Shown: piece after piece, positions 12,653 to 23,837 of the stretch
Position numbering within the stretch: position 1 is the first letter of the stretch
Layout of the letters: every line of letters starts with the position of its first letter
Source of the DNA: Gaeumannomyces sp. JS-464
Lineage: Eukaryota; Ascomycota; Sordariomycetes; Magnaporthales; Magnaporthaceae
NCBI GenBank assembly: GCA_002197995.1
Contig: NGZR01000001.1
Coordinates: forward strand, 930,001-994,000
Length of the DNA stretch: 64,000 nt
Reading direction: 5' to 3'
The notes under the pieces: generated by a model
Database searches by the model: none
Seen by the model: the letters and a program-made list of their open reading frames with translations, nothing else
Told to the model about the DNA's origin: nothing
Made by a program: the position numbers and the translations under genes

Positions 12653-13337
12653 CGTGTTTTTTTGGTGTTGGGAGAACAAGTAAACAGAGTGCCTAAACAC
12701 CAGGAAAAAAGTATGAGAGGCTCAGGGAAGTATGAGGAAGGGAGCGAAAGACAAGGCAGTAGTGCAGCTCGGGTTGTTAGAGCGCCCACGAGAAAGAGAA
12801 GGAAGTGAATAAAAGGGGACCAAGTAAAAAGAATTGCTCAAGGGACCGAGCACCGACAGAATCCAAGCCACCAGGCAGCCTGCGGGCTTCGCAGGACGAC
12901 GCAATTCTGGGCGGTCAGCGGCGTTTCGAAGCGGGTGGTGGCGGGTTGATGTCACCCACCTAGCCCAACCCAACGCCCTGTGCTGTAGCGGGGGACGGAG
13001 GCGGGGCGGGCAGATCAAGCCACACGTCAAAGCTTTCGGCGCAAGCTTTGGCCTGAGCTTTGGCCTGAGCCACCCAGTGGCCAGCGGGAAACGACTGAAA
13101 GGCTGACAGACGGGCATCCATTGGCAGAGCCACGACCCCACCACTCCCCACACCAAGTGACGACGTGCCACAGCTGTCCCGCATGCTCTCCTGGACTGGC
13201 GGCCAAGTTCCCGAGACGAGACGAGAGCGCCGCCGCACCCTTTGCCAGCACAGACCAGGCCGCCAATCTGTCGCCAGCTTCACCCTTCGCGCGCCTAGGT
13301 TTACAGAGAAGACGCTCTCGACGCTTCTGGCCGCAAC
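12653..13337. promoter_or_regulatory. Shared divergent promoter region, UBP6 / ARPC4
   Basis: 685 bases separate the two divergent start codons, so both promoters must lie here. A GCTTTGGCCTGA direct repeat occurs at about 13047-13070. No experimentally defined site can be named from the sequence alone. Confidence 0.5.
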
Positions 13338-14305
13338 ATGGTACGTGAGGCTGCCGCATTGGCTGTCGCCGCCGCCTTCTGCTTCTCTCCGCCGCCGTCC
13401 GCCGCGCCCTCCCTCTTCTTGCCGCGGCCTCCTCGCTCCCGGCGGTGGAGCAGACGGCGCGGTGCTGGCGGTGGCCGAGGGATCCCGCCGCTCGCGCTCC
13501 GCTGAGCTAGACTAACCCTCGATCCTGCCAACAGTCCCAATCCCTGAGGCCGTACCTCCAGGCGGTGCGGAGCAGCCTCACGGCGGCGCTCTGCCTGTCC
13601 AACTTTGCGTCGCAGGCGACCGAGAGGCACAACGTGCCCGAGATCGAGGCCCAGACGTCGCCCGAGGTGCTCCTGACGCCCCTGACCGTCGCCCGCAACG
13701 AGAACGAGCGCGTCCTCATCGAGCCCAGCGTCAACAGCGTCCGCATCAGCATCAAGATCAAGCAGGCCGACGAGATCGAGCACATCCTCGTCCACAAGTT
13801 CACCCGCTTCCTGACCCAGCGCGCCGAGTCCTTTTTCATCCTGAGGAGGAAGCCCATCAAGGTGCGCAAGCTTGGCTTGCCTCGACATGCTGCTGGCTGT
13901 GCACCGGCGTGCAGACAGGTCCTATCAATATACGAGCGTCCAGATGCTGACGGCTGTGCTTCCTGACAGGGTTACGACATTTCCTTCCTGATTACCAGCT
14001 TCCACACGGAAGAGATGCTGAAGCACAAGCTTGTCGACTTCATCATACAATTCATGGAGGAGGTCGACAAGGAAATTTCCGAGATGAAGCTCTTTGTAAG
14101 CTGGACATGGAACTCGTTTTCTGAGGTTGACTTTGAGGATGCGCTGCTGACACGAAAAAATCCGCCTTTTCCGCAGTTAAACGCACGGGCAAGATTTGTT
14201 GCAGAGTCCTTCCTAACCCCTGTATGTCGCCTCATCGGTCTAGCTGCTGTGTATTTGCCCGCTGCCTTATCTTGATAGCTACTAACACCGTTACAGTTTG
14301 ACTAA
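13338..14305 (+). CDS. ARPC4: Actin-related protein 2/3 complex subunit 4 (ARPC4, p20)
   Basis: A core subunit of the Arp2/3 complex that nucleates branched actin at endocytic patches and hyphal tips. Five exons (13338-13340, 13535-13861, 13970-14095, 14177-14221 and 14297-14305) give 169 residues, matching the family. Conserved blocks are [12 protein letters not shown] near the start, SINSVR-type [57 protein letters not shown] and [12 protein letters not shown]. The first exon is only the ATG, directly followed by GTACGT; the last exon is Phe-Asp-stop. The final intron has a canonical CTACTAAC branch site (about 14280). All exons join in frame with no break, unlike several neighbours. UBP6 lies divergently upstream. 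Confidence 0.96.
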
Positions 14306-15867
14306 ACCCACCTGCCGCCCCTTGTTCTGGCCACCTGTCTATGGTAGCCATAATGAAGGCGTCCGTGACGCACATGACTGTCGGACGTTTGAGTGGAAAA
14401 CAAATGACATCGAGACAGTTCCGGGGTCCAACATCCCCACTTCCAAAGCTTAGATAACTTAACAGCGGCTATGACACGATCATGTTTACGCATCACACAC
14501 GTCAATGGTGCATATCCCCTCTGCTTTTCAGACCTGTCTACATACCAAAGTTTACTCTGAGCGTACATATTGTCAACTGCTGCACCTGACTGTCGTCTTT
14601 CCCGGTTTCAGGCCCGAGCTTCGAAGAAGGTTGGAAGTGATCGAGACGTGACGTCCGTGTTGACGTCGAAGGATATCATGACAAAACGTTGCTGATGTCA
14701 TGTTTATATGTGAAAAGGCCATATCCACGCTAGAAACCAAAAGAACGGCGAGTCAAATATGATGAGCATCAACGATAACGACGGGAGGTTTAATTTGTGG
14801 CCCCTGCAGCAAGACCTGCATTAGATATGGGAACACAACGAGCATCTAGCCGCAAGCAACATGGACAACAGAAGACAGTTAGGGAAATGCAGACGAAAGA
14901 CTGGTCGAAAACTCAATTGTGCAAACCGTGTCCATTTCAAACCATTTTATCCGGCATGTCGAGCTGCAGCCAGCTGAAAACAAACGCAACCAGGGACCCC
15001 AGGTCCAGCAGCCGAGTGTCGAGTGCTAGTGTCGACGGGAGACGGACGGACGTGCAATGGAAATGGCACGCAAACGCTGAATTCCCCCTCGGAAGATTGG
15101 AAACTTTTCAGCCTCAAGACGGGGCGGCGGGCTATTTTGGGCTTGGGCGGATGTTGGCTTTCAGGGGCGGGTGCGCAATCCAGGCCAGCACGGGTACATG
15201 CCAACTGTAGGCGCCTGTCAGCTGAACGCCAGGTACCAGCCCGCGCCCGACAGCAGGGACGTGGGGCGGAGAACGACTTTGACAAGCCCACCGCTGTGTG
15301 TGGTGTTCGGCGGTGGGGCCGCCTGGAGACGCGGTCGCAGCCAGAAAAAATCCCAGATCTCTTGAGTGCGGGCGCCCGCGTAGCTGGGCCCGGCTGGCAA
15401 TCATGACGCCGCTGGCCACTCGTCCATGAGGCCACTTGTTACGCTCCTGCAAATTAATCCCCACGAGCAAGCCCAGGGCTCCATCTGCCTTTGGCTGCGC
15501 GCAAGCAGCGGAACCCGTGCCTGTCCTCTTCAGCCCTTCTCCTCGCAACCTCGAGCCCCTTTCCTTGCCAACCCAGGCATCTCGACGGCAGAGTCCATAA
15601 TAGTGGCGCGCCGAGAGGGACAGATCACCGCCTTTAAGCCGCTTGTCCTCTCTCGTTTTAGTTTTCTTCCTTGTTGTTCTTCGTCGTCGCCGCGCCCCCT
15701 GGTTCCATGTCAACTTCGGGGAGGAACACCTTTTAATCCGCGACTGCCCACCTTCCACACTCTCGTTCACAGTCTCCTTGCGCCTGTTTCCGGCCCGCCT
15801 CCTCCCTCCAGAATTCACGGGAATCTCCAACGCCCGCTGTGACGGGGACTGAGCCTCTCGTCTAACC
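14306..15867. other. Intergenic DNA with the pyrimidine-rich PMT1 leader
   Basis: No gene recognised. The stretch just before PMT1 (about 15640-15830) is rich in CTT/CCTT pyrimidine tracts, as is common in promoters and leaders of highly expressed fungal genes. The open frames on both strands show no conserved motif. Confidence 0.45.
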
Positions 15868-18800
15868 ATGGCCCGCGCAGCAGCGGTTGCAAAGCCGCCA
15901 GCGCAGGCGGCAGCGGCGACGCCTCCCGCCGCGAGCAACAACAAGAGCGGCAAGGCCAAGTCGAAGCGCTCCAACGACTACACCTCGGAGGGCGTTGAGG
16001 ACAACGATGTGTTCCTGCTGCCCGTCTCCGACTACCAGGTGATGATCGGCATCACCCTGCTGGCCGCCGCCGTCCGCCTGTTCCGGATATACCAGCCCAC
16101 CAGCGTTGTCTTCGATGAGGTCCAGTGCGTTTCTCGTCCATCATCTGCCCCATTTCTCCGCGCCCTCGCCGGTTCCATTAACTGACAGTGCTATTCCCTC
16201 GGCAGCTTCGGTGGCTTCGCTTCCAAGTACATCAAGGGCCGCTTCTTCATGGACGTCCACCCCCTCTTGCCAAGCTTCTCATCACCCTTGCCGGCTGGCT
16301 GGCCGGCTTCGACGGCGAGTTCGACTTCAAGGAGATCGGCAAGGACTACCTCGAGCCCAAGGTCCCCTACGTCGCCATGCGCATGTTCCCGCCGTCTGCG
16401 GCATTCTCCTGGCCCCGACCATGTTCCTCACCCTCAAGGCTATCGGCTGTCGCACCATCACCGCCATGGTTGGTGCCTGTCTGATTATATTTGGTAGGCC
16501 CTACAACTCCCTCCCGGGCTCGCTGCGGCGGTGTCTATCGGTTGGTGAACTATTGGACTAACCGATCCTGCTTCTCGCAGAGAACGGACTGCTCACCCAG
16601 GCCCGCCTGATCCTCCTCGACTCTCCCCTGATGATCACGACCGCTTTCACCGCCCTCGCTTTCAGCTCCTTTACGAACCAGCACGAGCAGGGACCCTCCA
16701 AGGCGTTTGGCCCGAGCTGGTGGTTCTGGCTTGCCATGACCGGTCTGGGCCTCGGCGCGAACTTTAGCATCAAATGGGTTGGCCTTTTCACCATCGCCTG
16801 GGTCGGCTCCCTGACCCTGATCCAGCTCTGGGTTCTCTGGGGTGACTACAAGAACGTGACAGTGGTGAGTACATGGAGACACAAGCGCAAAACGAGTCCA
16901 GCTGCCGCCTCACGGGTACAGACTGCTGACAATTATGTGTTAGCGCCTCTTTGCGAAACACTTCATGGCCCGCGCCCTCTGCCTGATTGTCATCCCGGCC
17001 ACCTTCTACATGGGCATGTTCGCCATCCACTTCGTGTGCCTAGTCAACCCCGGCGATGGCGACGGCTTCATGAGCTCCGAGTTCCAGTCTACGCTCAACT
17101 CCAAGGGTATGCAGGATGTGCCCGTCGACGTTCTCATGGGCAGCCGCGTCGCCATCCGCCACCTCAACACCCAGGGCGGCTACCTCCACTCGCACCCCCT
17201 GATGTACCCCACCGGCAGCAAGCAGCAGCAGATCACGCTCTACCCTCACAAGGACGAGAACAACTACTGGTTTTTGGAGAACCAGACCCAGCCGCTCGAC
17301 GCCAACGGCGTTCAGATCAACGGCACCAGCGCCTGGAACAACATCACGCCTCTTCCGTACATCAAGGACGGCGATGTCCTTCGCCTGTACCACATCCCGA
17401 CCCACCGCCGCCTGCACTCGCACGACGTCCGCCCCCCTGTGACCGAGGCTGAGTGGCAGAACGAGGTCTCGGCTTACGGATACGAGGGTTTCGACGGCGA
17501 CGCCAACGACTTCTTCCGCGTCGAGATCGTCAAGAAGAAGTCTGCCAGCGGCGCCGCGAGGGAGCGTCTCCGGACCATCGAGACCAAGTTCAGGCTTATC
17601 CATGTCATGACTGGCTGCGTGCTGTTTTCGCACAAGGTTAAGCTCCCCGACTGGGCCTCGGAGCAGCAGGAGGTGACGTGCGCCCGTGGCGGCACCCTGC
17701 CCAACAGCATCTGGTACATCGAGGCCAACGAGCACGCGCAGCTCGATGATTCGGCCGAGAAGGTCAACTACCGCAAGCCCGGATTCTTCTCCAAGTTCAT
17801 CGAGCTCAACACGGTCATGTGGAAGACCAACGCCGGTCTCGTCGAGTCGCACGCCTGGGACTCGCGCCCGGACGCCTGGCCCCTGCTCAAGCGCGGCATC
17901 AACTTCTGGGGCAAGGACCACCGCCAGATCTACCTGATGGGCAACCCCGTCGTGTGGTACACCTCGACGCTTGCCGTCGTCATCTACGTGCTCTTCAAGG
18001 GCATTGCCGTCCTGCGCTGGCAGCGAAGCTGCAACGACTACTCCAACGTTACCTTCAAGCGGTTTGACTACGAGATCGGCTCGTCCGTCCTCGGTTGGGC
18101 TCTCCACTACTTCCCCTTCTACCTGATGCAGCGCCAGCTTTTCCTGCACCACTATTTCCCGGCTCTCTACTTCGCCATCATCGCTTGGTGCCAGGTTATG
18201 GACTTTACCCTGACGCGGTTCAAGGGCATTGGTCTGCGCGAGAACCCCATCGTCGGCAAGGCCATCGCTGTCGGCTTCCTGTCCATCTCTATCGTTGCCT
18301 TCTTGCTGTTCTCGCCTCTCGCCTACGGCAACGCCTGGACGAAGAGCGAGTGCAACCGCGTCAAGCTTCTCAAGGGCTGGGACTGGGACTGCAACAACTT
18401 CCTCGACAGCGTGAGTAACCCTCCTCAATCCGTTCCTTCGGCGCAGGTTCCCGCGCACGAGCATTAGACGAGGGGCGAATCTTGTTGGCGCGTTGGTCTG
18501 TTTTGTCTTTGGTGGAATTTAGTGCGGCATTGGAATTTCTTTGTAAGCCGGTTGGGACCATGATGGGATTAGCTCTACCATCTGCCTTGTCATGTCTCCC
18601 GCTAGCGCCTAGCCTTTCCAGCGTGCACATGCCTTCAATGCCTGGACCCTACCCAGACATGCAGGGATCCATCGATCCTGGTGCCCCGTGCGAGACATTG
18701 TCTGACCATTGGACCGCAACTAACTGCTTTGGCACAGTACTCTGCCTACTCATCACTCGGCGTCTCTGCTCCCGCGGCCGTGCCAACCCCGCAGCAGTCG

Positions 18801-19377
18801 GTAGACGCAAAGGTAGCGCCTCCGGTGGTTCCGCCCCAGGAGGCCCAGGAGCAGGCCGCTCAGCCACCGCCGCCGCCGCCGGAGATTTTCGGGAGCGCCG
18901 GACCCGGCTTTTGCTCAAGACGGCTCCCCGGGGCAGCGAGTCCTGTCGCGCGAGGAGCGCGTTGAGTACCGCGACCAGGACGGGAACCTGCTGAACGAGG
19001 AGCAGGTCAAGGCGCTTGAGGGCAAGGTGGAGTTCAAGACGCGCTACGAGACGCGCACGCGGGTTGTGGACGAGCAAGGCCGCGAGATCGTGAACCCCGA
19101 CGAGGCAGCGGCCGCTGCCGCGGCCCAGGCAGCCGCCAAGAAGGCGCCTGAGGCCCCGCCAGCCGGCCAAGAAAAGCCCGCGGCCGGTGTGGCGCCGCCG
19201 CATCCTGACGTTGAGGGCGCGGCCGAGTCGACCAAGCAGAAGTCCATCAACGTCGACACCCTCGTCAAGGACGACCCGATCCAGCCGAGCCAGGAGGGCA
19301 GCAAGGAGAAGGAGCAGAGCAAGGCGAAGCCCGCCAGCGAGGGCAACGAGGCGACTAAGGGCGCCCAGTCTGCCTAA
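15868..19377 (+). CDS. PMT1: Dolichyl-phosphate-mannose-protein O-mannosyltransferase, PMT1 subfamily
   Basis: ER multispanning enzyme that moves mannose from dolichyl-phosphate to Ser/Thr of secreted and wall proteins. Exons: 15868-16124, 16206-16493, 16581-16864, 16944-18410 and 18738-19377, about 978 residues. The luminal acidic motif VVFDEVHFGGF spans the first intron. DVHPPLAK-type sequence, membrane helices, MIR repeats (HLNTQGGYLHSHP, KQQQITLYPHKDENN, HRRLHSHD, MTGCVLFSHKV) and C-terminal helices (MQRQLFLHHYFPALYFAII) follow. GYEGFDGDANDFF, LKGWDWDCN and the charged tail identify the PMT1 rather than PMT2 or PMT4 branch. Frame breaks occur near 16262 and 16391 (each one C lost from a C run) and near 18900 (one base gained). 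The ATG context ACCATGG is good. The 327-base last intron is inferred from frame and similarity. Confidence 0.93.
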
Positions 19378-20478
19378 AGAGCGGGCAAGACACTTTTCTT
19401 TGTTTTCTGCTGCCACATTTCATTGGCCATGCTTGATCTCCCAAAGACATAAACTCTGGCACCCAAAAAAGAAATCTCCTTTGTCATGTGTTTTTTTGTA
19501 TCTGTATGTTGCCTTGAGGTGGTGTGGAGTTCGATGTTTTGGCCTGGGTGTTGGTGTGCCGGGTTATTTCCATGTTTGAGGGTATCGCCTCTCTTTTTGC
19601 AGGACGACTAAGACGATATAGACGCGGACTCCCTAATCTCATTCCAAGTTCACACTCACGGCACGGGGTCTTGTCACGGTCCGAACCCCAACGGCTGGTT
19701 CGACAAGATTCCGCGGCGAGGGGATCGGGCAGGCAGTGACACGCCCGAGACAGATGGGTGCAAGGCATCCTCCCCCGCCTAGGCCTACTTTTTCCAATGT
19801 TTGTCCTTTTCTTTACTCTCCGGTAATCAGACCACTCAACTCAGCCCCGTTGTAATGGTCGACATGGGATGGTGAGGGAGGCTTGGAGGGTTGCTGGGGA
19901 CCATGGGTCAAGGGCTAGTGGTATCAGGCAGGCTCAGAAGGCTAGGAAAGGTTGGTGGCAGGGGGAAAGGCAGGCGGACGGTGTCGTTTTGGGCTCGTCA
20001 TTTTTGGACAGGCCCAAGAGAGCAGCATTCGCTGGAACCGCGACGTCATACTAGAAGTCAAATGTATTCTGGGTCTTCCTGCTTGGGTATTCCCCAGCCT
20101 ACTTTCAGGGGCTTCTATTTTGCTTGTTCTCGTGCTCATCTCAGTTTTGGAAATTACACGCGAGGCATACATCGGCTGCGTTACAGAGCGATATCACCTA
20201 GTGCGGGCTCCGGGTCGCACATGCCGGTCGTTGCTCCAGAAGCGAGGCCTCTCTGGAGATCCTTTCCCATCACCCATCCGACGAACTGACTGGTGGTGTG
20301 TGTCGTCACCGCTTGACCTCCCTCTCTCCTGCCTTCTCTTCAGCCCCTTTTTGCCTTTTTATGCCTTCGGCCCAACCTCCCTGTCGATCACGTATCGTGG
20401 GGTCCTCTCCACACACACACGCACACACTCTCACGAGCCCGAGGAGGGCCAGCAGCACCGGTCACACAAACACCTCCT
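19378..20478. other. Convergent 3' region
   Basis: Between the stops of PMT1 (+) and LSM7 (-). It has T-rich 3' UTR-like sequence just after 19377 and a short ACACAC tract near 20412. No gene recognised. Confidence 0.45.
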
Positions 20479-21126
20479 TCACTCATCTTCGTCGTGCTGC
20501 ATAAAGGGGTTCGCGATCGGCTCGGAGCCGTCCGTCGGGCTGAGGGCGACCAGGAGCGTGCCGCGGATGACGACGAGGCCGAGCGGCCTGCTGGTGTCGT
20601 TGCCCTCGTCGTCTGTGTGTTTTGCGCGGGAGTCAGGACCTAGCTGGTGCAGAAAAAAAAGAAAAAAAAGTAAAATAAAACAGACGCGCTGCTTCGCCGT
20701 CTTACCTCGCATCGTCTCCTTGACCTCGTCCAGCACCAGGTTCATCAGCGCGTCGTAGCCCTTTAGGGTCCCCGTCACTGTTTTCGTCGCGCGAAAATGG
20801 GTCAGTACTGGCGGTGGTCATGGAGAAGGGGAGGGGGCGGAAAGAACGACGAGATGGGAAACAGGGAGCAATGACGACACCCGACCGACTTCCCCCACCA
20901 TACGTACCCTCGCGGCCGCCATTGAACTTGACGTGGACCTCCTTGTCCATGTACCTGGCCAGGTCCAGGATGTTCTCCTTCTTGGGGCGGTCGCGGTCCC
21001 CGCCGCCAGAGTGGTCGCCCCTGCCGCCAGAGTGGCCGTCGCCCCGCCCCTGCCGCCACCGCCGCGTCCCCTGAAGCCGCCGCCGCCGCCGCGGCCTCCT
21101 CCTCCTCGTTGGGGCCTGTCGGCCAT
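20479..21126 (-). CDS. LSM7: LSm7, Sm-like RNA-binding ring subunit
   Basis: A subunit of the heptameric LSm rings: LSm1-7 in cytoplasmic mRNA decay and LSm2-8 bound to U6 snRNA. Minus-strand exons 21126-20908, 20777-20706 and 20612-20479 give about 141 residues. The Sm1 motif is ILDLARYMDKEVHVKFNGGRE continued by VTGTLKGYDALMNLVLD, and Sm2 is GLVVIRGTLLVAL. The protein ends ANPFMQHDEDE. Introns are 130 and 93 nt with matching phases. An N-terminal extension of about 45 residues is a run of Arg-Gly-Gly repeats, seen in some filamentous fungi. One G appears lost from a G run near 21045, which shifts the frame between the RGG region and the Sm domain. The identity of the domain is certain. Confidence 0.94.
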
Positions 21127-21663
21127 TGTTTCCCCTCCTTGGTTTGGTCGGGCGCGGTTTGCTTTTTTTTTTTTTTCCGGAAGGTGTGAGGTGGTGGTGG
21201 GCGGGGTGGGTGGGTGCTGCGCCGGGCACCCCTCTCGGTCGCGTGCTGCTGCTACCTACGGCTGGTCTGTCGTTTTTTTTTTTCGCTTCTGGCAGGTTCG
21301 AGGCTGGCAGGTGCCACTGTCGAGTCGGGTATGTGTGTGCGGTCAGGCGCAAGGCAGCAGGCAAACAGGAAAAAGGGAAGCTTGCTTGGAGCTGTCGCGG
21401 GAAGGAGCTCCCGTCGGGTTGGTTGCGGAACCCCACGTCGCAGGTGGCAGAAACTCACCGCCCCGATGCAACTTTTGCCTGCGCGCCCCAGCCCAAGTCC
21501 CGTCCATTGGTTGTGGATCATTCCAACCATCCCATCCTCATCCATGCCAAACCCAAGGACCATCTACACACTCGATTCAAGCAGAACCTAGCCCTACTGC
21601 CTACAACCTGCAACCCAAAGCAAAACCCAATATCTTCAGAACCGAGATTATCCAGCCATCATC
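21127..21663. promoter_or_regulatory. Divergent promoter region, LSM7 / orphan repeat ORF
   Basis: 537 bases between the two divergent starts. It has T runs (about 21164-21177 and 21273-21283) on the plus strand. No specific site can be named. Confidence 0.4.
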
Positions 21664-22263
21664 ATGCTGTCGGACAACTCCCAAGCCGGCTCTGGCGATG
21701 AGGGCGGAGTCCAAGAGGCCCAGAGCAGCAACCGGCAGGCCCAGAGCAGCAACCAGCGGGCTCAGAGCAGCAACCAGCAGGCCCAGAGCAGCAACCAGCA
21801 GACCCAGAACAGCAACCAGCAGACCCAGACCAACGGCCAATGGACCCAGACCAACGGCCAATGGACCCAGACCGTCAGCCAAGGGACCCAGACAAGCAAC
21901 ATTCATCATGCCCAGAGCAGCAACCAGCGGAGGCCCACCATCCGTGGCACGTCGATAGACATTATGGAGCAAGCCCGGGACTTCTAGATCCGGCCCGGCG
22001 AGTCCCTTCTGGACTGCATCGACAGAGGCCGCCGGATCAACGACAACGTCCGCGACGAGATCACCCGCTTCGTCTTGTTCTGGAACGTCCTGAACAGCCT
22101 GACGGAAATTCAGCCGAACCTAGGCAACAATGCGCGGCTGAGGCAGCTTCTCATCACCGAGGGGGCGCTGCAGTTAGGCTACGGCCTGTTCGGGGTTTTC
22201 CCGGCGAGGATTCGCTTCGAGTTCCTCATGGGCGCCGTCTCGGCTGTGGTGCAAGGCCCCTGA
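21664..22263 (+). pseudogene. Orphan ORF: heptapeptide-repeat region, in-frame TAG, then C-terminal domain
   Basis: From ATG 21664 the frame reads 107 codons to a TAG at 21985-21987, and continues in the same frame without another stop to TGA at 22261-22263. The whole is 600 nt. The first part has a short acidic start (MLSDNSQAGSGDEGG) and about nine units of a 7-residue Gln/Asn/Ser repeat (AQSSNQQ type), followed by RRPTIRGTSIDIMEQARDF. The part after the stop looks like folded-protein sequence: ESLLDCIDRGRRINDNV, ITRFVLFWNVLNSL and LLITEGALQLGYGLF. I do not recognise either part. A CAG-to-TAG change would explain the stop. Alternatives are read-through, a sequencing error, or two separate chance frames. 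The continuity of frame argues against chance, but gene status is unproven. Confidence 0.5.
21718..21903 (+). repeat. 21-bp minisatellite, about nine units, coding for AQSSNQQ-type heptads
   Basis: Units of 21 bases starting GCCCAGAGCAGCAACCAGC or close variants follow one another without gaps. The first five are near identical. The later ones drift to ACCCAGACCAACGGCCAAT and further. Every unit keeps length 21, so the reading frame is preserved. Confidence 0.9.
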
Positions 22264-23837
22264 GCATTAGCGGCTCGAGTCGACTACAGGTAAGCAAGTT
22301 AAGCCTACGGACTTACAGCGTCTTTTGGCCCCTTGGACAACAGCACGGTTCGAAGACTGACTCGTTTCGTACTAGATAACCCGTTCTCTGTTCCCAGATG
22401 TCGACCCAGGGGAAACAAGCAGGAGGATCTGACATTGTCGTCACTATGGAGAAGGCAGTGTCATAGAGTCGCATCTAGCAGAGAGGGGAGAGCACACGGC
22501 TGTACAAATTGGAAGCTATTCAGTGTCTTGATTTCTACTCTGTTGCCTCACAGGCATTACTTTGGTGGATTGCTTTTTTTGTCATTGTTGGGCCAGAAGA
22601 GAACACCTCCCCAAGCACCTGAGGGCCTTTCCCTACCACGTCTCGATAGAAATACGAATAGTAGAATTAGTACAATCATGAAGCATGCCAGACTTTCTAT
22701 CAGCCGTTCGCTCTATCAAACTAATGTGGCGATGCTCATGGTGTGGTGTATTCCTAGCTCCAAACTTGAATTCGGTGGAAGTTGAATTCAAGTCTACGTG
22801 GCGACCGCCAGCTACCTACCTCCTACCTCTAGGCAGGCATATTGCAATTCATACGTGAACCAAGCCTTTGCAGAGCCATCACCCTCGTTGCAATAGCCAC
22901 TCGTGTCACGGCAGGGCCAAAGGTCTGTTGTGCAAGACCGAGCGGTTCCATTGCCCTGGTCAGCAAAGACAGTTGACGGGATCCGAAGGCTATCCTGACT
23001 CCCAGACGCCGAACAAGTGGTCTCTACGGACGCTCCAGGATGGGATGAAATATCTGGTTGTCCCCGCTACGCTGCCACAGCAGCCTCAGAGTGTCGTTTG
23101 ATTTCAAAGCCCTGGGGTCTCGTCCCCATGGCAGCCTGGCCGCTCGCCTCCGTCCCAAGTTCCAAGTGACACACCCCAGCTACCTGCTGTTCAGCCTGCC
23201 CAGCCACGGGGGAATTCTGGGCGTGGATGTTTCTAAACAAAGCAACTCCTCACATTCTTATCAGACTGCCGTCACCTCCACCTGAAGCCCTCGACTAGAG
23301 CGCGGGCTGAGAGGGGAACAGAACACAGAACTCCTACCCAGCACGTTCACTTCACGAACCAAGCAACCCTCGCTCGTCAGGGTATATCTTGTCTGGCTCG
23401 GCCTCCTGTATAAACATACCCTACTGCTACTATTCCAGGTGTGGGCCACTGGTGCTATTCACCCCTCTCTCCCCCATTGGACGTCATAGCTTGCCCAGCG
23501 CTGGGAGTGCCCGTGCCTGGGGTCCCAACGGGAAGGAGCCAAACAAATTGCCCTCGAGTTTTCTGCCCACACTCTTTTTCTTCACCACCCCGCAACCTCT
23601 TCATTTTCTTGTTGCACAAAACACTACCACAAGACTTCCCCTCCCATCCCATCACTTGTCGTCTCGTAGCTAACTACTACTCACTTCTTTGTCACTTCTT
23701 GTCTTTCTTCTGCCTCCCAAGACTCTGCTCTTCGCATCGTTGATTTCCGGCTGATCTGCCCGGCCCCTCGCTGAGTAGCCAGCCAGCGCCAGCTCAGAGC
23801 ACAACCCCGAGAGGCTGCCCACTTCGCCCACGCCAAC
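22264..23837. other. Intergenic DNA and leader of the RRM gene
   Basis: No gene recognised. The last 300 bases before 23838 are pyrimidine-rich (CTTTTTCTTC and CTTCTTGTC tracts) and probably hold the promoter and 5' UTR of the following gene. Confidence 0.45.

Noticed and set aside
17040..18464. 474-codon open frame on the minus strand
   Set aside because: It is the antisense shadow of the PMT1 exon; GC-rich codons keep the opposite frame open and the translation has no conserved motif.
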